DNA from: UBA7887 sp964408735
Lineage (GTDB): Bacteria > Pseudomonadota > Alphaproteobacteria > UBA7887
NCBI GenBank assembly: GCA_964408735.1
Contig: CAYPAX010000100.1
Location: 1 to 17,005, forward strand
Direction: 5' to 3'
DNA length: 17,005 bases
The notes under the pieces are model-generated. The model did no database searches. It was given only the letters and a program-made list of their open reading frames with translations, and was not told where the DNA came from. The position numbers and the translations under genes were made by a program. Shown here piece after piece: positions 7,498 to 14,510 of this stretch. The stretch's first letter is position 1. Each line of letters starts with the position of its first letter.

Positions 7498-8555
7498 TAC
7501 TGCGCGGCGCGCTTCTTAGCCTCGCGCTGTTTGGTGCGCCAGGCCTTGATATAGGCGCGGCAGCCTTCGTCGCGGCCGAGGATGACGTCTTCTGCCAGGC
7601 GGTAGTCGTCGCTGTCGCGGTCCATGGCGAAGACCTGCGCCGGCGGGCTCAGGTTCGGGTCGATGATGCCGCTGTCGAGGCCGACCTCGGTGCCGAGGAT
7701 CATGAAGACGTCGTTGATGGTCTTGCGCGAGGGAATCCCGAACGAGACGTTGGAGACGCCGCCGGTGATGTGAATCTCTGGCCCCCAGCGCTCGCGCAGG
7801 CCCTTGATGGCGTCGAGCCCGTGCAGGCCGAAGGCGCCGTTGACCGAGACCGGGAAGAACAGCGGATCGACATACATGTCGCCAAGCGCGATACCCTTGA
7901 CCTGGGCCCGATCTATCATCTTCCCGGCATTGGCGAGGCGTTGCTCGACTCCATCCGGCATGCCCGACTCGCCGGCCGCGGTGAGCACCACGCAGGCATT
8001 GTGCTTGACGGCGAGATCGACCGCATCGATGCGTTCCAGCGAGGCGGAGTTGAGCATCGGCCGCGCCGCAGCGCCGGCACAGGCATCAAGGCCCGTGGCG
8101 ATGACTTCCATATCGGAAGAATCCACCGCGATGGGCAGCTCGCTCATCTCGCGTAAGGCGCCCACCGCCCAGGCCATGGCTTCCTGGCGCTCGGACATGT
8201 GGATCGATATCTCGTCCACATTGATGTCGAGATAGGCGGCGCCGTTCTTCTCCTGGTTGGCGACCAGCTGGCGCAGATACGCCATGGCGATATCGGCATT
8301 TTCGGCTTCCGCCATCGCCGTCTTTACGGCGATCATCACATGCTTGATGCGGCCTTCGTCGTAGTCCTGAGTCTTGCGCACCCAGTCGGTTACGGGCAGC
8401 AGACCGGCATTGCCGCCCGTGTCGGTGAAACTGATGCCTTCGCCGGCGCCGTCCTCGCCTGCGACATAGCGCTTGCCGCGCTTCAGCAGCACGCGGGTGG
8501 TGTGCACGTTCTCGCCGATGACGACGAAGTTGGCTCTGCGGGTCTCGGTGGTCAT
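7497..8555 (-). CDS. Methyltetrahydrofolate:corrinoid methyltransferase, MtgA-like
   Basis: A 352-residue pterin-binding TIM-barrel protein (MtgA/MetH folate-domain family, COG1410 type). It opens with FVVIGENVHTTR, the hallmark of this group, and continues with AAYLDINVDEIS, LPIAVDSSDMEVI, RPMLNSASLERID, an AGESGMPDG block, and DPLFFPVSVNG. It should move a methyl group between the operon's corrinoid protein and tetrahydrofolate, here most likely producing methyl-THF. It is longer than the roughly 270-residue MtgA type, with extra sequence after the first strand (~20-70) and at the basic C-terminus. The ATG at 8555 has AAGGAG six bases upstream and overlaps the stop of the RACo-like gene (ATGA). 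The following CobW-type gene overlaps its stop. Confidence 0.9.
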   Translation of the reverse strand: MTTETRRANFVVIGENVHTTRVLLKRGKRYVAGEDGAGEGISFTDTGGNAGLLPVTDWVRKTQDYDEGRIKHVMIAVKTAMAEAENADIAMAYLRQLVANQEKNGAAYLDINVDEISIHMSERQEAMAWAVGALREMSELPIAVDSSDMEVIATGLDACAGAAARPMLNSASLERIDAVDLAVKHNACVVLTAAGESGMPDGVEQRLANAGKMIDRAQVKGIALGDMYVDPLFFPVSVNGAFGLHGLDAIKGLRERWGPEIHITGGVSNVSFGIPSRKTINDVFMILGTEVGLDSGIIDPNLSPPAQVFAMDRDSDDYRLAEDVILGRDEGCRAYIKAWRTKQREAKKRAAQ

Positions 8556-10204
8556 CCGGCGCTCCTTTGCAGCGATGGCTTGGGCCTTTCCGCGATGGGC
8601 TTGAACTGGCAGCCCTCGACGAAGAGGTTGAAGAAATCAGGTTGGGTTTCGAGCTCGACATGCTCGACGCGCGTCACGGTCTCTTCCAGGGCGCGGCGCG
8701 CGGCCACGGATAGCAGGACCTTGCGCGCCCCGTGCAAGGCCGCGTTGCCGACCTTGGCGACGCGGGCAGGATCGATCGGCGCCAACAGGCCGATGGCGAT
8801 GGCGTTCTCGATATCGAGTGTGTTGGCAAAGCCGCCGGCCAGGCTCACGCGCTCGAGCTCGCCCGGCGCGATGCCGAGGCTGCGCAGCACGATCTGCTGA
8901 CCGCAGGCATTCGCCGCCTTGGCCTGGGCGAGGTGGCTGCCGTCGGCGCGGGAAAAGGTGATGCCGCGCTCCGGCACGATGGCGACTTGCATCTGCTTGC
9001 GCCCGCCGGAAAAAACACCGAGCGGGTTCATCAGCTCCTGGCGGCGCAGCACGGCGACGAGATCGACCAGGCCCGAGCCGCACAGTCCTTCCGGCGGCGC
9101 GTCGGCGATGGTCTGCCAGGCGAAATTGCCGTCCTGCCAATCGAGGGACTCGATGGCGCCATCGAAGGCGCGCATGGCCCAGGTCACCAGGCCGCCTTCA
9201 AAAGCCGGGCCGGCCGGGCAGGAGGCGGCAAGCATGCGGCCATGGGCGCGCACCACGACCTCGGTGTTGGTGCCGATGTCGATCAGCATCTCCGGTGCGT
9301 CGCCTTCCGGATCGAGCCCGGTGGCTGCCAGGCAAGCCGCGGTGTCGCCGCCGACATGGCTGGCAATCAGCGGCAGGCCGTAGAGGCGGGTTTGCCGGTT
9401 GGCGCGAAAGCCGAGGTCCCAGGCGTTTGCCTCCAAGGCGGTGCCGGCGCGCTTTCCCTCTCGCCACTCGGCCTCGACGAGGGAGCGATAGGGTTTCTGG
9501 CCGACACTGAAGACATCGATGCCGAACAGCAGATCGCGCATGGTGGTGTTGCCCGCCACGACGATCTCGTAGATCGCCCGGCGGGCGAAGCGATGGCGTT
9601 TCGCGGCATTGCGGATTTCGCGGTTGATGGCACTGACCACGGCCTTTTGCAGCTCGCCGGGATTGGCTTCGTCATAGGAGATCCGGTGCATCACGTCCGA
9701 GCCGCCGAAGCCTTGCGGGTTGGCAAAGGCACAAGTCTCGACGCTGGCACCGGTCTCCAGGTCGACGATATCCATGACCACCGTGGTGGTGCCGAGGTCC
9801 AGCGCGATACCGAGCACGCGCTTGCGCGCCTGATCGACGACCTCGCCGTCGATGAGGATATCATCGCCCTGTCGCAGCACGGCGGGGTCGCGCGCCAAGG
9901 CCTCGTCGAAATGCGCCTCGGTCAGAATGCGTGGCCGGCGCCGCAGGGGTGCGAAGGATATGTCCTGATCGGCTGTGATCTCCGCCTGGCAGGCAAGACG
10001 GTAGGGGTCCTGGAGAAAGCCTTCGGCCTCGCTGCGAGGGCTCAGCGCTTCGAGGCCTTCGCTGACGTCGACGACGCACTCATGACAAGTGCCCGAGCGG
10101 CCGCAGGATGTCGCCACCTCCACCGCCAAGTCGTCGGCGTAATCGAACAGCGTACGCCCGGCGACCAGCTCTCGGCTTTCGCCGCCATGGGAGACCTGGC
10201 TCAC
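8552..10204 (-). CDS. RACo-like corrinoid-reactivating ferredoxin/ASKHA ATPase
   Basis: A 550-residue reductive activator of corrinoid proteins. The N-terminal 2Fe-2S domain (~1-88) has the cysteine set Cys34, Cys40, Cys43 and Cys72 (SCGRSGTCHEC, RLACQ). The ASKHA region begins with LGIALDLGTTTVV (~131-143), contains VAGNTTM (217-222) and DIGTNTE (309-315), and ends in GGFANTLD and a C-terminal DUF4445-type region. The family uses ATP to push an electron from the Fe-S cluster onto cob(II)alamin so that the corrinoid protein can re-enter catalysis. It is shorter than many RACo proteins (about 600-640 residues), mainly in the N-terminal and linker parts. The GTG start at 10204 overlaps the stop of the four-cysteine gene (GTGA). 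No strong ribosome binding site is seen, so translational coupling is likely. Confidence 0.93.
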   Translation of the reverse strand: MSQVSHGGESRELVAGRTLFDYADDLAVEVATSCGRSGTCHECVVDVSEGLEALSPRSEAEGFLQDPYRLACQAEITADQDISFAPLRRRPRILTEAHFDEALARDPAVLRQGDDILIDGEVVDQARKRVLGIALDLGTTTVVMDIVDLETGASVETCAFANPQGFGGSDVMHRISYDEANPGELQKAVVSAINREIRNAAKRHRFARRAIYEIVVAGNTTMRDLLFGIDVFSVGQKPYRSLVEAEWREGKRAGTALEANAWDLGFRANRQTRLYGLPLIASHVGGDTAACLAATGLDPEGDAPEMLIDIGTNTEVVVRAHGRMLAASCPAGPAFEGGLVTWAMRAFDGAIESLDWQDGNFAWQTIADAPPEGLCGSGLVDLVAVLRRQELMNPLGVFSGGRKQMQVAIVPERGITFSRADGSHLAQAKAANACGQQIVLRSLGIAPGELERVSLAGGFANTLDIENAIAIGLLAPIDPARVAKVGNAALHGARKVLLSVAARRALEETVTRVEHVELETQPDFFNLFVEGCQFKPIAERPKPSLQRSAG

Positions 10205-10539
10205 TGGTCCGGCGTGTCCTCGTCGCGCCGCGCCTGCGCCTCGCGCTTAATGCGGGATATTTTTTTCTTGGCCCGATCATAATGGGCGGGCTCGCTGTCC
10301 CAGGCGACGCGATAGTCGAAGGTGCCGTCATGGGTGCAGCTGGGCAGCTTGTCGTCGTCGTAGCGCAGCTGCATGCGGCAGCGGACATGAGCGGTGCAGC
10401 GGTCGTGGCGGTCGCGATAGGGGCAGCGTACGGTGGCCTGCACTTCGGCGTGACGGACCAAGCCCTCGAACAGCTCGCTTATGCGATCGAGCCGTTGTTG
10501 GTAGGCGTCTTTGTTCGATTTTTTCGGTTTGTCAGGCAT
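10201..10539 (-). CDS. Small basic four-cysteine protein of unknown function
   Basis: A 112-residue protein of no family I recognise. The ATG at 10539 is chosen because it overlaps the corrinoid-protein stop by eight bases (ATGCCTGA) and has GGAG just upstream; the longer in-frame start at 10605 would run far into that gene. The N-terminal half is a charged, probably helical segment (10-35). The centre holds Cys39, Cys48, Cys54 and Cys68 in a C-x8-C-x5-C-x13-C pattern with nearby His45, His51 and His70, which suggests a structural zinc or an Fe-S site. An FDYRVAWDSEP block follows, then a lysine/arginine-rich tail. It overlaps genes on both sides, between the corrinoid protein and its activator, so it probably serves one of them. 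Confidence 0.75.
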   Translation of the reverse strand: MPDKPKKSNKDAYQQRLDRISELFEGLVRHAEVQATVRCPYRDRHDRCTAHVRCRMQLRYDDDKLPSCTHDGTFDYRVAWDSEPAHYDRAKKKISRIKREAQARRDEDTPDQ

Positions 10540-11287
10540 CGGCTCCGGCCGCGACGAGTTCCTTGGCAAGCGAGACGCAAGCCAGCGCGTCCTTACCATA
10601 GCCATCGGCGCCCATGTCGTCGGCGAATTCCTGGGTCACAGGCGCGCCGCCGACCATGATGCGCACGTCGTCGCGCAGGTCGGCATCGATCAACGCCTCG
10701 ATGGTCTTGCCCATATTGGGCATGGTCGTCGTCAACAGTGCCGACATGCCGATTACCGGCGCACCATTCTCCTCCAAGGCGTCGATGAATTCGTCGTCGG
10801 AGGTATCGACGCCGAGATCGATCACGGTGAAGCCGGCGCCGCGCAGCATCATGATGCAGAGGTTCTTGCCGATATCGTGCAGGTCGCCCTTGACCGTGCC
10901 CATGATCACCGTGCCGATCGGCTCGACGCCGGAAGCCGAGAGGATCGGCTCGATATGGGTCATGCCCGCTTTCATCGCGCGGGCACAGGAGAGCACTTCG
11001 GGCACGAAGATGAAGTTCTCGCGGAACTTGATGCCGACCACGCCCATGCCGCCGATCAGCCCGTCGTCCATCACCTCGGTGGCCTCTATGCCTTCGTTGA
11101 GCGCCTGCTTGGTCAGCGTGTCGACGGTGGAATCGTCGCCTTCGATGATGGCCGCGGCGATCTCCTGCATCAGCGGCCGGGCTTCGGCGAACAGGGTTAC
11201 CACGCGCTCGATCTCTTCGGGGCGTTCGATGAACTCCTCGATTTCGTCGCGCAGGATCTCGTTGGCGATATCGGATAGCTCGGCCAT
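10532..11287 (-). CDS. Corrinoid (methylcobalamin-carrier) protein, MtbC/MtaC type
   Basis: A 251-residue two-domain methyl carrier. A helical cap domain (~30-120) contains VGIKFRENFIFVPEVL, matching the helical B12-binding domain. The Rossmann-like B12 domain (~122-245) has GTVKGDLHDIGKNL with the D-x-H-x-x-G motif (Asp135, His137, Gly140), where His137 should be the lower cobalt ligand; Ser181-Ala-Leu183 in GMSALLTTTM and Gly212-Gly213 in VGGAPV complete the site. It accepts a methyl group from the UroD-family protein and gives it to the MtgA-like protein. An extra ~30-residue acidic stretch sits at the N-terminus. It starts 18 bases after the UroD-family stop with only a weak ribosome binding site, and its 3' end overlaps the four-cysteine gene by eight bases. 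Confidence 0.94.
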   Translation of the reverse strand: MAELSDIANEILRDEIEEFIERPEEIERVVTLFAEARPLMQEIAAAIIEGDDSTVDTLTKQALNEGIEATEVMDDGLIGGMGVVGIKFRENFIFVPEVLSCARAMKAGMTHIEPILSASGVEPIGTVIMGTVKGDLHDIGKNLCIMMLRGAGFTVIDLGVDTSDDEFIDALEENGAPVIGMSALLTTTMPNMGKTIEALIDADLRDDVRIMVGGAPVTQEFADDMGADGYGKDALACVSLAKELVAAGADA

Positions 11288-11305
11288 GGGGTTCGGTCTC
11301 GCGGT

Positions 11306-12349
11306 CTAGTGCGTTTGCGGGTGATCGGCGTGCCAGTCGCGCACGGCCTGGGGGATCTCAAGCAGGTTCTCGATCGAGGTCTGCAGCGGTATGGCGCATT
11401 CCGGCGCGATCAGCTGCACGCCGGCATCGAGATTGGCATAGACCTCGGCACGCACGGCGTCCGGCCCCTTGGCGAACAAGGTCTCCGGGTTATTGATATT
11501 GCCGACCAGCGCGATGCCGCCATGCACTGCTTCCATGGATTCGCCGGGCTCGTTCTTCGAGTCGTAATGGAAGGCAGCCATGCCGGTCTCGGCGATAAAC
11601 GGCATGCGATCGACAGTGCGTCCGCAAATGTGAAGAATAATAGGAATATCAAGTCGTTCTGCGAATTCTTTGTGCACTTCTTTGAGATAGCGTTCGTAAT
11701 ATTCTCCACTCACCAGGTCGCCGGTGGCGTGGTCGGGGAGTGTCAGCGCATCGGCACCGGCATCGATCTGGGCCTGGCCGAATTGCACCGTCGCCTCTTT
11801 GAGGCGGTCAAGCACCAGCTTGGTCTTGCCGGGATCGTCGAGCGAGAGCAGCAGAAACGGCTCCACCCCGAAACAGTGATAGGCGAGCGACCAGGGCCCC
11901 ATGGTCTTGCCGACGATAGCTACGTCGTCACCGAACTCGCGACGCAGGCGGCGAATGCAGTCGAGCACACAGACCGTGTCCTGATGGGTGAGGAAATCGT
12001 TGGGAATGCGAATGTCGTCGGCAGTTTGCCAGATCGGCTCCTTCATGCGCACGGTCGGCCAGTTGTCCTTCTGCTCCCACTGCATATTGCAGCCCAGTGC
12101 CGAGGATTCCTGGATGATGGAGAACACCGGCATGATGGCGTCGAAGCCGAGCTCGGTGTAGCCGGTCGCCGCCAGACGCGCCATCAGCTCGCCGTCGCGG
12201 TTGGCGTCGGGGAAGGGGGCGTCCACCAGGTCCATCAATTCGACCGTGGCAACGGAGGTCGGATTGCATACCGGCGTGCGGTCGACGGGCTTGCCGGCCA
12301 ATGCGGCGAGCACGCGCTCACGGCTCGTCATGGGGGCGATTTGGTTCAT
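11306..12349 (-). CDS. UroD-family zinc methyltransferase (MtaA/CmuA-like)
   Basis: A 347-residue TIM-barrel protein of the uroporphyrinogen decarboxylase superfamily. The ATG at 12349 is chosen (GGGAGG seven bases upstream, product MNQIAPMTSRERVLAAL); an in-frame frame extending to 12442 would run into the upstream gene. The zinc signature of methylcorrinoid methyltransferases, H-x-C-x75-C, is present as His240, Cys242 and Cys318 (ILHICGR and APECAIP), which separates it from true heme-pathway UroD. Known relatives include MtaA and MtbA (coenzyme M) and the methyltransferase half of CmuA (chloromethane). As the operon already has an MtgA-like folate enzyme, this is most likely the substrate:corrinoid methyltransferase. 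The methyl donor is unknown. A GC-poor patch at 11631-11710 encodes residues ~214-240, ending at the zinc site. Confidence 0.88.
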   Translation of the reverse strand: MNQIAPMTSRERVLAALAGKPVDRTPVCNPTSVATVELMDLVDAPFPDANRDGELMARLAATGYTELGFDAIMPVFSIIQESSALGCNMQWEQKDNWPTVRMKEPIWQTADDIRIPNDFLTHQDTVCVLDCIRRLRREFGDDVAIVGKTMGPWSLAYHCFGVEPFLLLSLDDPGKTKLVLDRLKEATVQFGQAQIDAGADALTLPDHATGDLVSGEYYERYLKEVHKEFAERLDIPIILHICGRTVDRMPFIAETGMAAFHYDSKNEPGESMEAVHGGIALVGNINNPETLFAKGPDAVRAEVYANLDAGVQLIAPECAIPLQTSIENLLEIPQAVRDWHADHPQTH

Positions 12350-12374
12350 GCGTGCCTCCCTCTCAGCTTTCCCG

Positions 12375-13001
12375 CTATTCCTGTGCGCTCGGTGCGGCAA
12401 GCACACCGCGACCCGCGGCTTCCGCCTGCTCGCGCATGGCAATGCGTACGTTCAGGGCCCGTGTCAACAGCAGGCCGATCAGGGCATCGTGCGCGTGGCC
12501 GCAGGGAAATGCCACCGTATCGTCGCTAATCGCCTCCATCTCCGCCAATTTGACGAGCCCGCCCGCCACGGCGCCGATGCGCCGGGTATTGGCAGGGTCG
12601 TCGGCGGAGACTTGATAGCGGCCATTGCCGAGCCCGGTGACGGTGATGTTGCCGTCGCTCTTCTTGTCGAAGACGGTCAGGGGTTTCGCTTCGACAACGC
12701 CGGCCGGGTCAAGCTTGCAGGCTTCGAGAAACAGCCGGCGCACGCCCATGGCATGCTCGGCGCCGCAGGGGAAACGCACGCTGCGCTCGCCGGCGGCGAC
12801 CATGCCGCCAAGGGTCTGCATGGCCTTGCCGAGCCACGCCATGCGCCCGCCGGCGCCACCGTGACCGCTGTAGGTGTGAACGCGGAACGCCGCCGCCCCG
12901 TCCTTGCCGGGCAGTTCGTAAAGTGCCAGCGTGACGTCGTGAAAGTGGCGATCCATGGGCACCAGCTCGATGCGCTTGCCCAAATCGACGATATGACCCA
13001 T
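12375..13001 (-). CDS. Internally duplicated protein with two FPCGxxH motifs, unknown function
   Basis: A 208-residue protein, probably cytoplasmic, that I cannot assign to a named family. It appears to be an internal duplication. Residues ~21-97 and ~118-187 each run from a beta-rich segment (VTLALYELP / ITVTGLGNG) through a glycine-rich helix region (LGKAMQTLGGMV / GAVAGGLVKLAEM) to a V-x-FPCG-x-x-H motif (77-83 and 165-171), then a leucine-rich helix. The paired Cys and His residues (Cys79/His83, Cys167/His171) could bind a metal or cofactor. A HTYSGHGGAGGRM loop lies at 42-54. It is the first gene of the leftward operon, its ATG preceded by GAGGG and about 38 bases downstream of the predicted transcription start. 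It ends 25 bases before the UroD-family methyltransferase, so it is likely part of the pathway. Confidence 0.72.
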   Translation of the reverse strand: MGHIVDLGKRIELVPMDRHFHDVTLALYELPGKDGAAAFRVHTYSGHGGAGGRMAWLGKAMQTLGGMVAAGERSVRFPCGAEHAMGVRRLFLEACKLDPAGVVEAKPLTVFDKKSDGNITVTGLGNGRYQVSADDPANTRRIGAVAGGLVKLAEMEAISDDTVAFPCGHAHDALIGLLLTRALNVRIAMREQAEAAGRGVLAAPSAQE

Positions 13002-13045
13002 GCGGCCCTCAGAAGAAATGCTTGCGACACGGCTTCGCTCACTTC

Positions 13046-13075
13046 AATATACGTCTGGTATACCACTGATGTCCA
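13046..13075 (-). promoter_or_regulatory. Predicted sigma70-type promoter of the leftward operon
   Basis: Reading leftward, TGGACA (13075-13070) is followed after 18 bases by TATATT (13051-13046), each close to the -35 and -10 consensus. Transcription would begin near 13039, giving a leader of about 38 bases to the ATG at 13001. The palindrome at 13056-13065 lies in the spacer, the position expected for a repressor operator. Confidence 0.55.
13056..13065. promoter_or_regulatory. Palindromic operator candidate for the GntR/FCD regulator
   Basis: TGGTATACCA is a perfect ten-base palindrome in the only divergent intergenic region of the locus. FadR-subfamily GntR proteins commonly bind short palindromes of the T-G-G/T-T-A-x-A-C-C/A-A kind, and such a regulator is encoded at 14507-15160. 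No other copy was noticed in the window. It could control both operons, including the regulator's own. Confidence 0.6.
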
Positions 13076-13089
13076 GTAAGGAATGAGCC

Positions 13090-13548
13090 ATGATGGCGAT
13101 GCGACAATGGGCCAGCCGGCATCCGCGCCCGTTGATGGTCGTCTACCGCGCGACGCGTCGCCTGTTTGTCGGCTTGGCGCCGGTCTGGCGCCTGATCGGG
13201 GTGCGCCGCCTTGAGGTGCCATTGGCGTTTCTCGAGCGGGCGCTGAAGGGGCCTTTGTTCGATTGCCAGATGTGCGGCACCTGCGTGCTGTCGGAGACCG
13301 GCATGACGTGTCCCATGAACTGCCCCAAGGCCCTGCGCAACGGCCCTTGCGGCGGCGTGCGCGGTGATGGCAATTGCGAGGTGAAGCCCGAGATGCACTG
13401 TGTCTGGGTGGCGGCCAGCGAGGGCAGCCGCCGGCTGGGAGACCCGTCGCCGCTAGCGCCTGTTCTGGCCCCGGTAGACCATGCCAGGCGCGGCAAGTCG
13501 TCATGGTTGGCTTTGCTTGAAGAAGCCGGGAAGGAACGAGTCGCATGA
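13090..13548 (+). CDS. metV: MetV-like cysteine-rich protein (MTHFR C-terminal domain family)
   Basis: A 152-residue protein of the methylenetetrahydrofolate-reductase C-terminal family (MetV, PF12225 type). Eight cysteines lie at 59, 62, 65, 74, 78, 87, 96 and 104 in the family arrangement: FDCQMCGTC, MTCPMNCPK, NGPCGGV, GNCEV, MHC. In acetogens the MetV homologue is a metal-binding partner of MetF and is needed for its assembly or electron transfer. In aerobes the pair is common beside corrinoid demethylation genes. The N-terminal ~50 residues are basic and hydrophobic. The start is either 13090 or the next ATG at 13093; AAGGA lies upstream of both. It is the first gene of the rightward operon, 88 bases from the divergent gene, and its stop overlaps the MetF start (ATGA). 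Confidence 0.88.
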   Translation: MMAMRQWASRHPRPLMVVYRATRRLFVGLAPVWRLIGVRRLEVPLAFLERALKGPLFDCQMCGTCVLSETGMTCPMNCPKALRNGPCGGVRGDGNCEVKPEMHCVWVAASEGSRRLGDPSPLAPVLAPVDHARRGKSSWLALLEEAGKERVA

Positions 13549-14510
13549 GCGAGGCCACCAGCGCCTACAATGCCGAGGGGCGTTTCGAGAGCGCCTTGCG
13601 CGCGGGTCGTTTTGTTGTGACGGCGGAACTCAACCCGCCGGACTCGGCCGATCCTGACGACGTCTTCGACCGTGCCATGGTGCTCTCGCAAGTCTGTGAC
13701 GCGATCAACGCAACGGATGCCTCCGGCGCTAACTGCCATATGTCGAGCCTGGGCATCTGCTCCCTGCTGCGCCGCGCCGGCTATGCCACGATCATGCAAA
13801 TCTCGTGTCGCGACCGCAATCGCATCGCCATTCAGGGCGACGTGCTCGGTGCCGCTGCGATGGGCGTGCGCAACATGCTCTGCCTCAGCGGCGATTCCGT
13901 TGCCGTCGGCGACCATCCCGAGGCCAAGCCTGTCTTCGATCTCGACTCGATCACGCTGCTGGAGACAATTCGCGGCATGTGCGACGAAGGCAAGTTCCGC
14001 TCCGGGCGCAAGATCACCTCGCCGCCGCGGGTCTTTCGCGGTGCCGCCGCCAACCCCTTCGCGCCGCCCTATGAGCAGCGTCCGCTGCGCCTTGCCAAGA
14101 AGATCGCCGCCGGTGCCCAGTTCGTGCAGACCCAGTATTGCTACGACGTGCCCCTGCTCGAAAGCTACATGGCGAGCGTGCGCGAGCTTGGCCTGCACGA
14201 GCAGTGCTACATCCTCCCCGGCGTCGGGCCTTTGGCGTCGGCGCGGGCCGCGCGTTGGATCCGCTCGAATGTGCCCGGCGTGCATATTCCCGACGCGGTC
14301 ATCGCGCGCCTCGAACGCGCGGCGGATCAGAAGGCGGAAGGGCGCAAGATCTGTATCGAGCTGATTCAGCAGATCGCCGAGATGGAAGGCGTCGCCGGCA
14401 TTCACATGATGGCCTATCGCCAGGAGGAGGCGGTGACGCAGATCGTCACCGATTCCGGCATTCTTGCCCGTCGCCGGCCTGAGCGCCAGAGAGGCGCGGC
14501 CTCGGCATGA
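13545..14510 (+). CDS. metF: 5,10-methylenetetrahydrofolate reductase
   Basis: A 321-residue MTHFR barrel enzyme. VTAELNPPDSAD supplies the catalytic glutamate (Glu28), and NMLCLSGDS supplies the flavin-contacting aspartate (Asp117), both at positions close to those of E. coli MetF. FRGAAANPFAPP, AAGAQFVQTQYCYD and LPGVGPL match conserved barrel blocks. The substrate is methylene-THF/methyl-THF, with FAD as cofactor. In this setting it probably runs from methyl-THF towards methylene-THF to feed the released methyl group into oxidation or assimilation, with the MetV-like partner directly upstream. AAGGA precedes the ATG by nine bases. The start overlaps metV and the stop overlaps the GntR gene, both by ATGA, so the three genes form a coupled operon. 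Confidence 0.92.
   Translation: MSEATSAYNAEGRFESALRAGRFVVTAELNPPDSADPDDVFDRAMVLSQVCDAINATDASGANCHMSSLGICSLLRRAGYATIMQISCRDRNRIAIQGDVLGAAAMGVRNMLCLSGDSVAVGDHPEAKPVFDLDSITLLETIRGMCDEGKFRSGRKITSPPRVFRGAAANPFAPPYEQRPLRLAKKIAAGAQFVQTQYCYDVPLLESYMASVRELGLHEQCYILPGVGPLASARAARWIRSNVPGVHIPDAVIARLERAADQKAEGRKICIELIQQIAEMEGVAGIHMMAYRQEEAVTQIVTDSGILARRRPERQRGAASA

Noticed and set aside
8732..10282. Plus-strand open frame of 516 codons opposite the RACo-like gene
   Set aside because: The minus strand encodes unmistakable RACo motifs across the same interval. The plus-strand product is low-complexity Ala/Gly/Asp/His-rich sequence typical of antisense GC-rich frames.
11306..12349. Uroporphyrinogen decarboxylase of heme synthesis
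   Set aside because: The H-x-C-x75-C zinc signature and the corrinoid operon context point to the methyltransferase branch of the superfamily rather than HemE.
11309..12529. Plus-strand open frame of 406 codons opposite the UroD-family gene
   Set aside because: It is antisense to the zinc-site-containing methyltransferase and part of the next gene, and has no recognisable motif or coupled neighbours.
13143..14405. Minus-strand open frame of 420 codons opposite metV and metF
   Set aside because: MetV cysteine spacing and MetF catalytic motifs are clear on the plus strand. The antisense product has no family resemblance.
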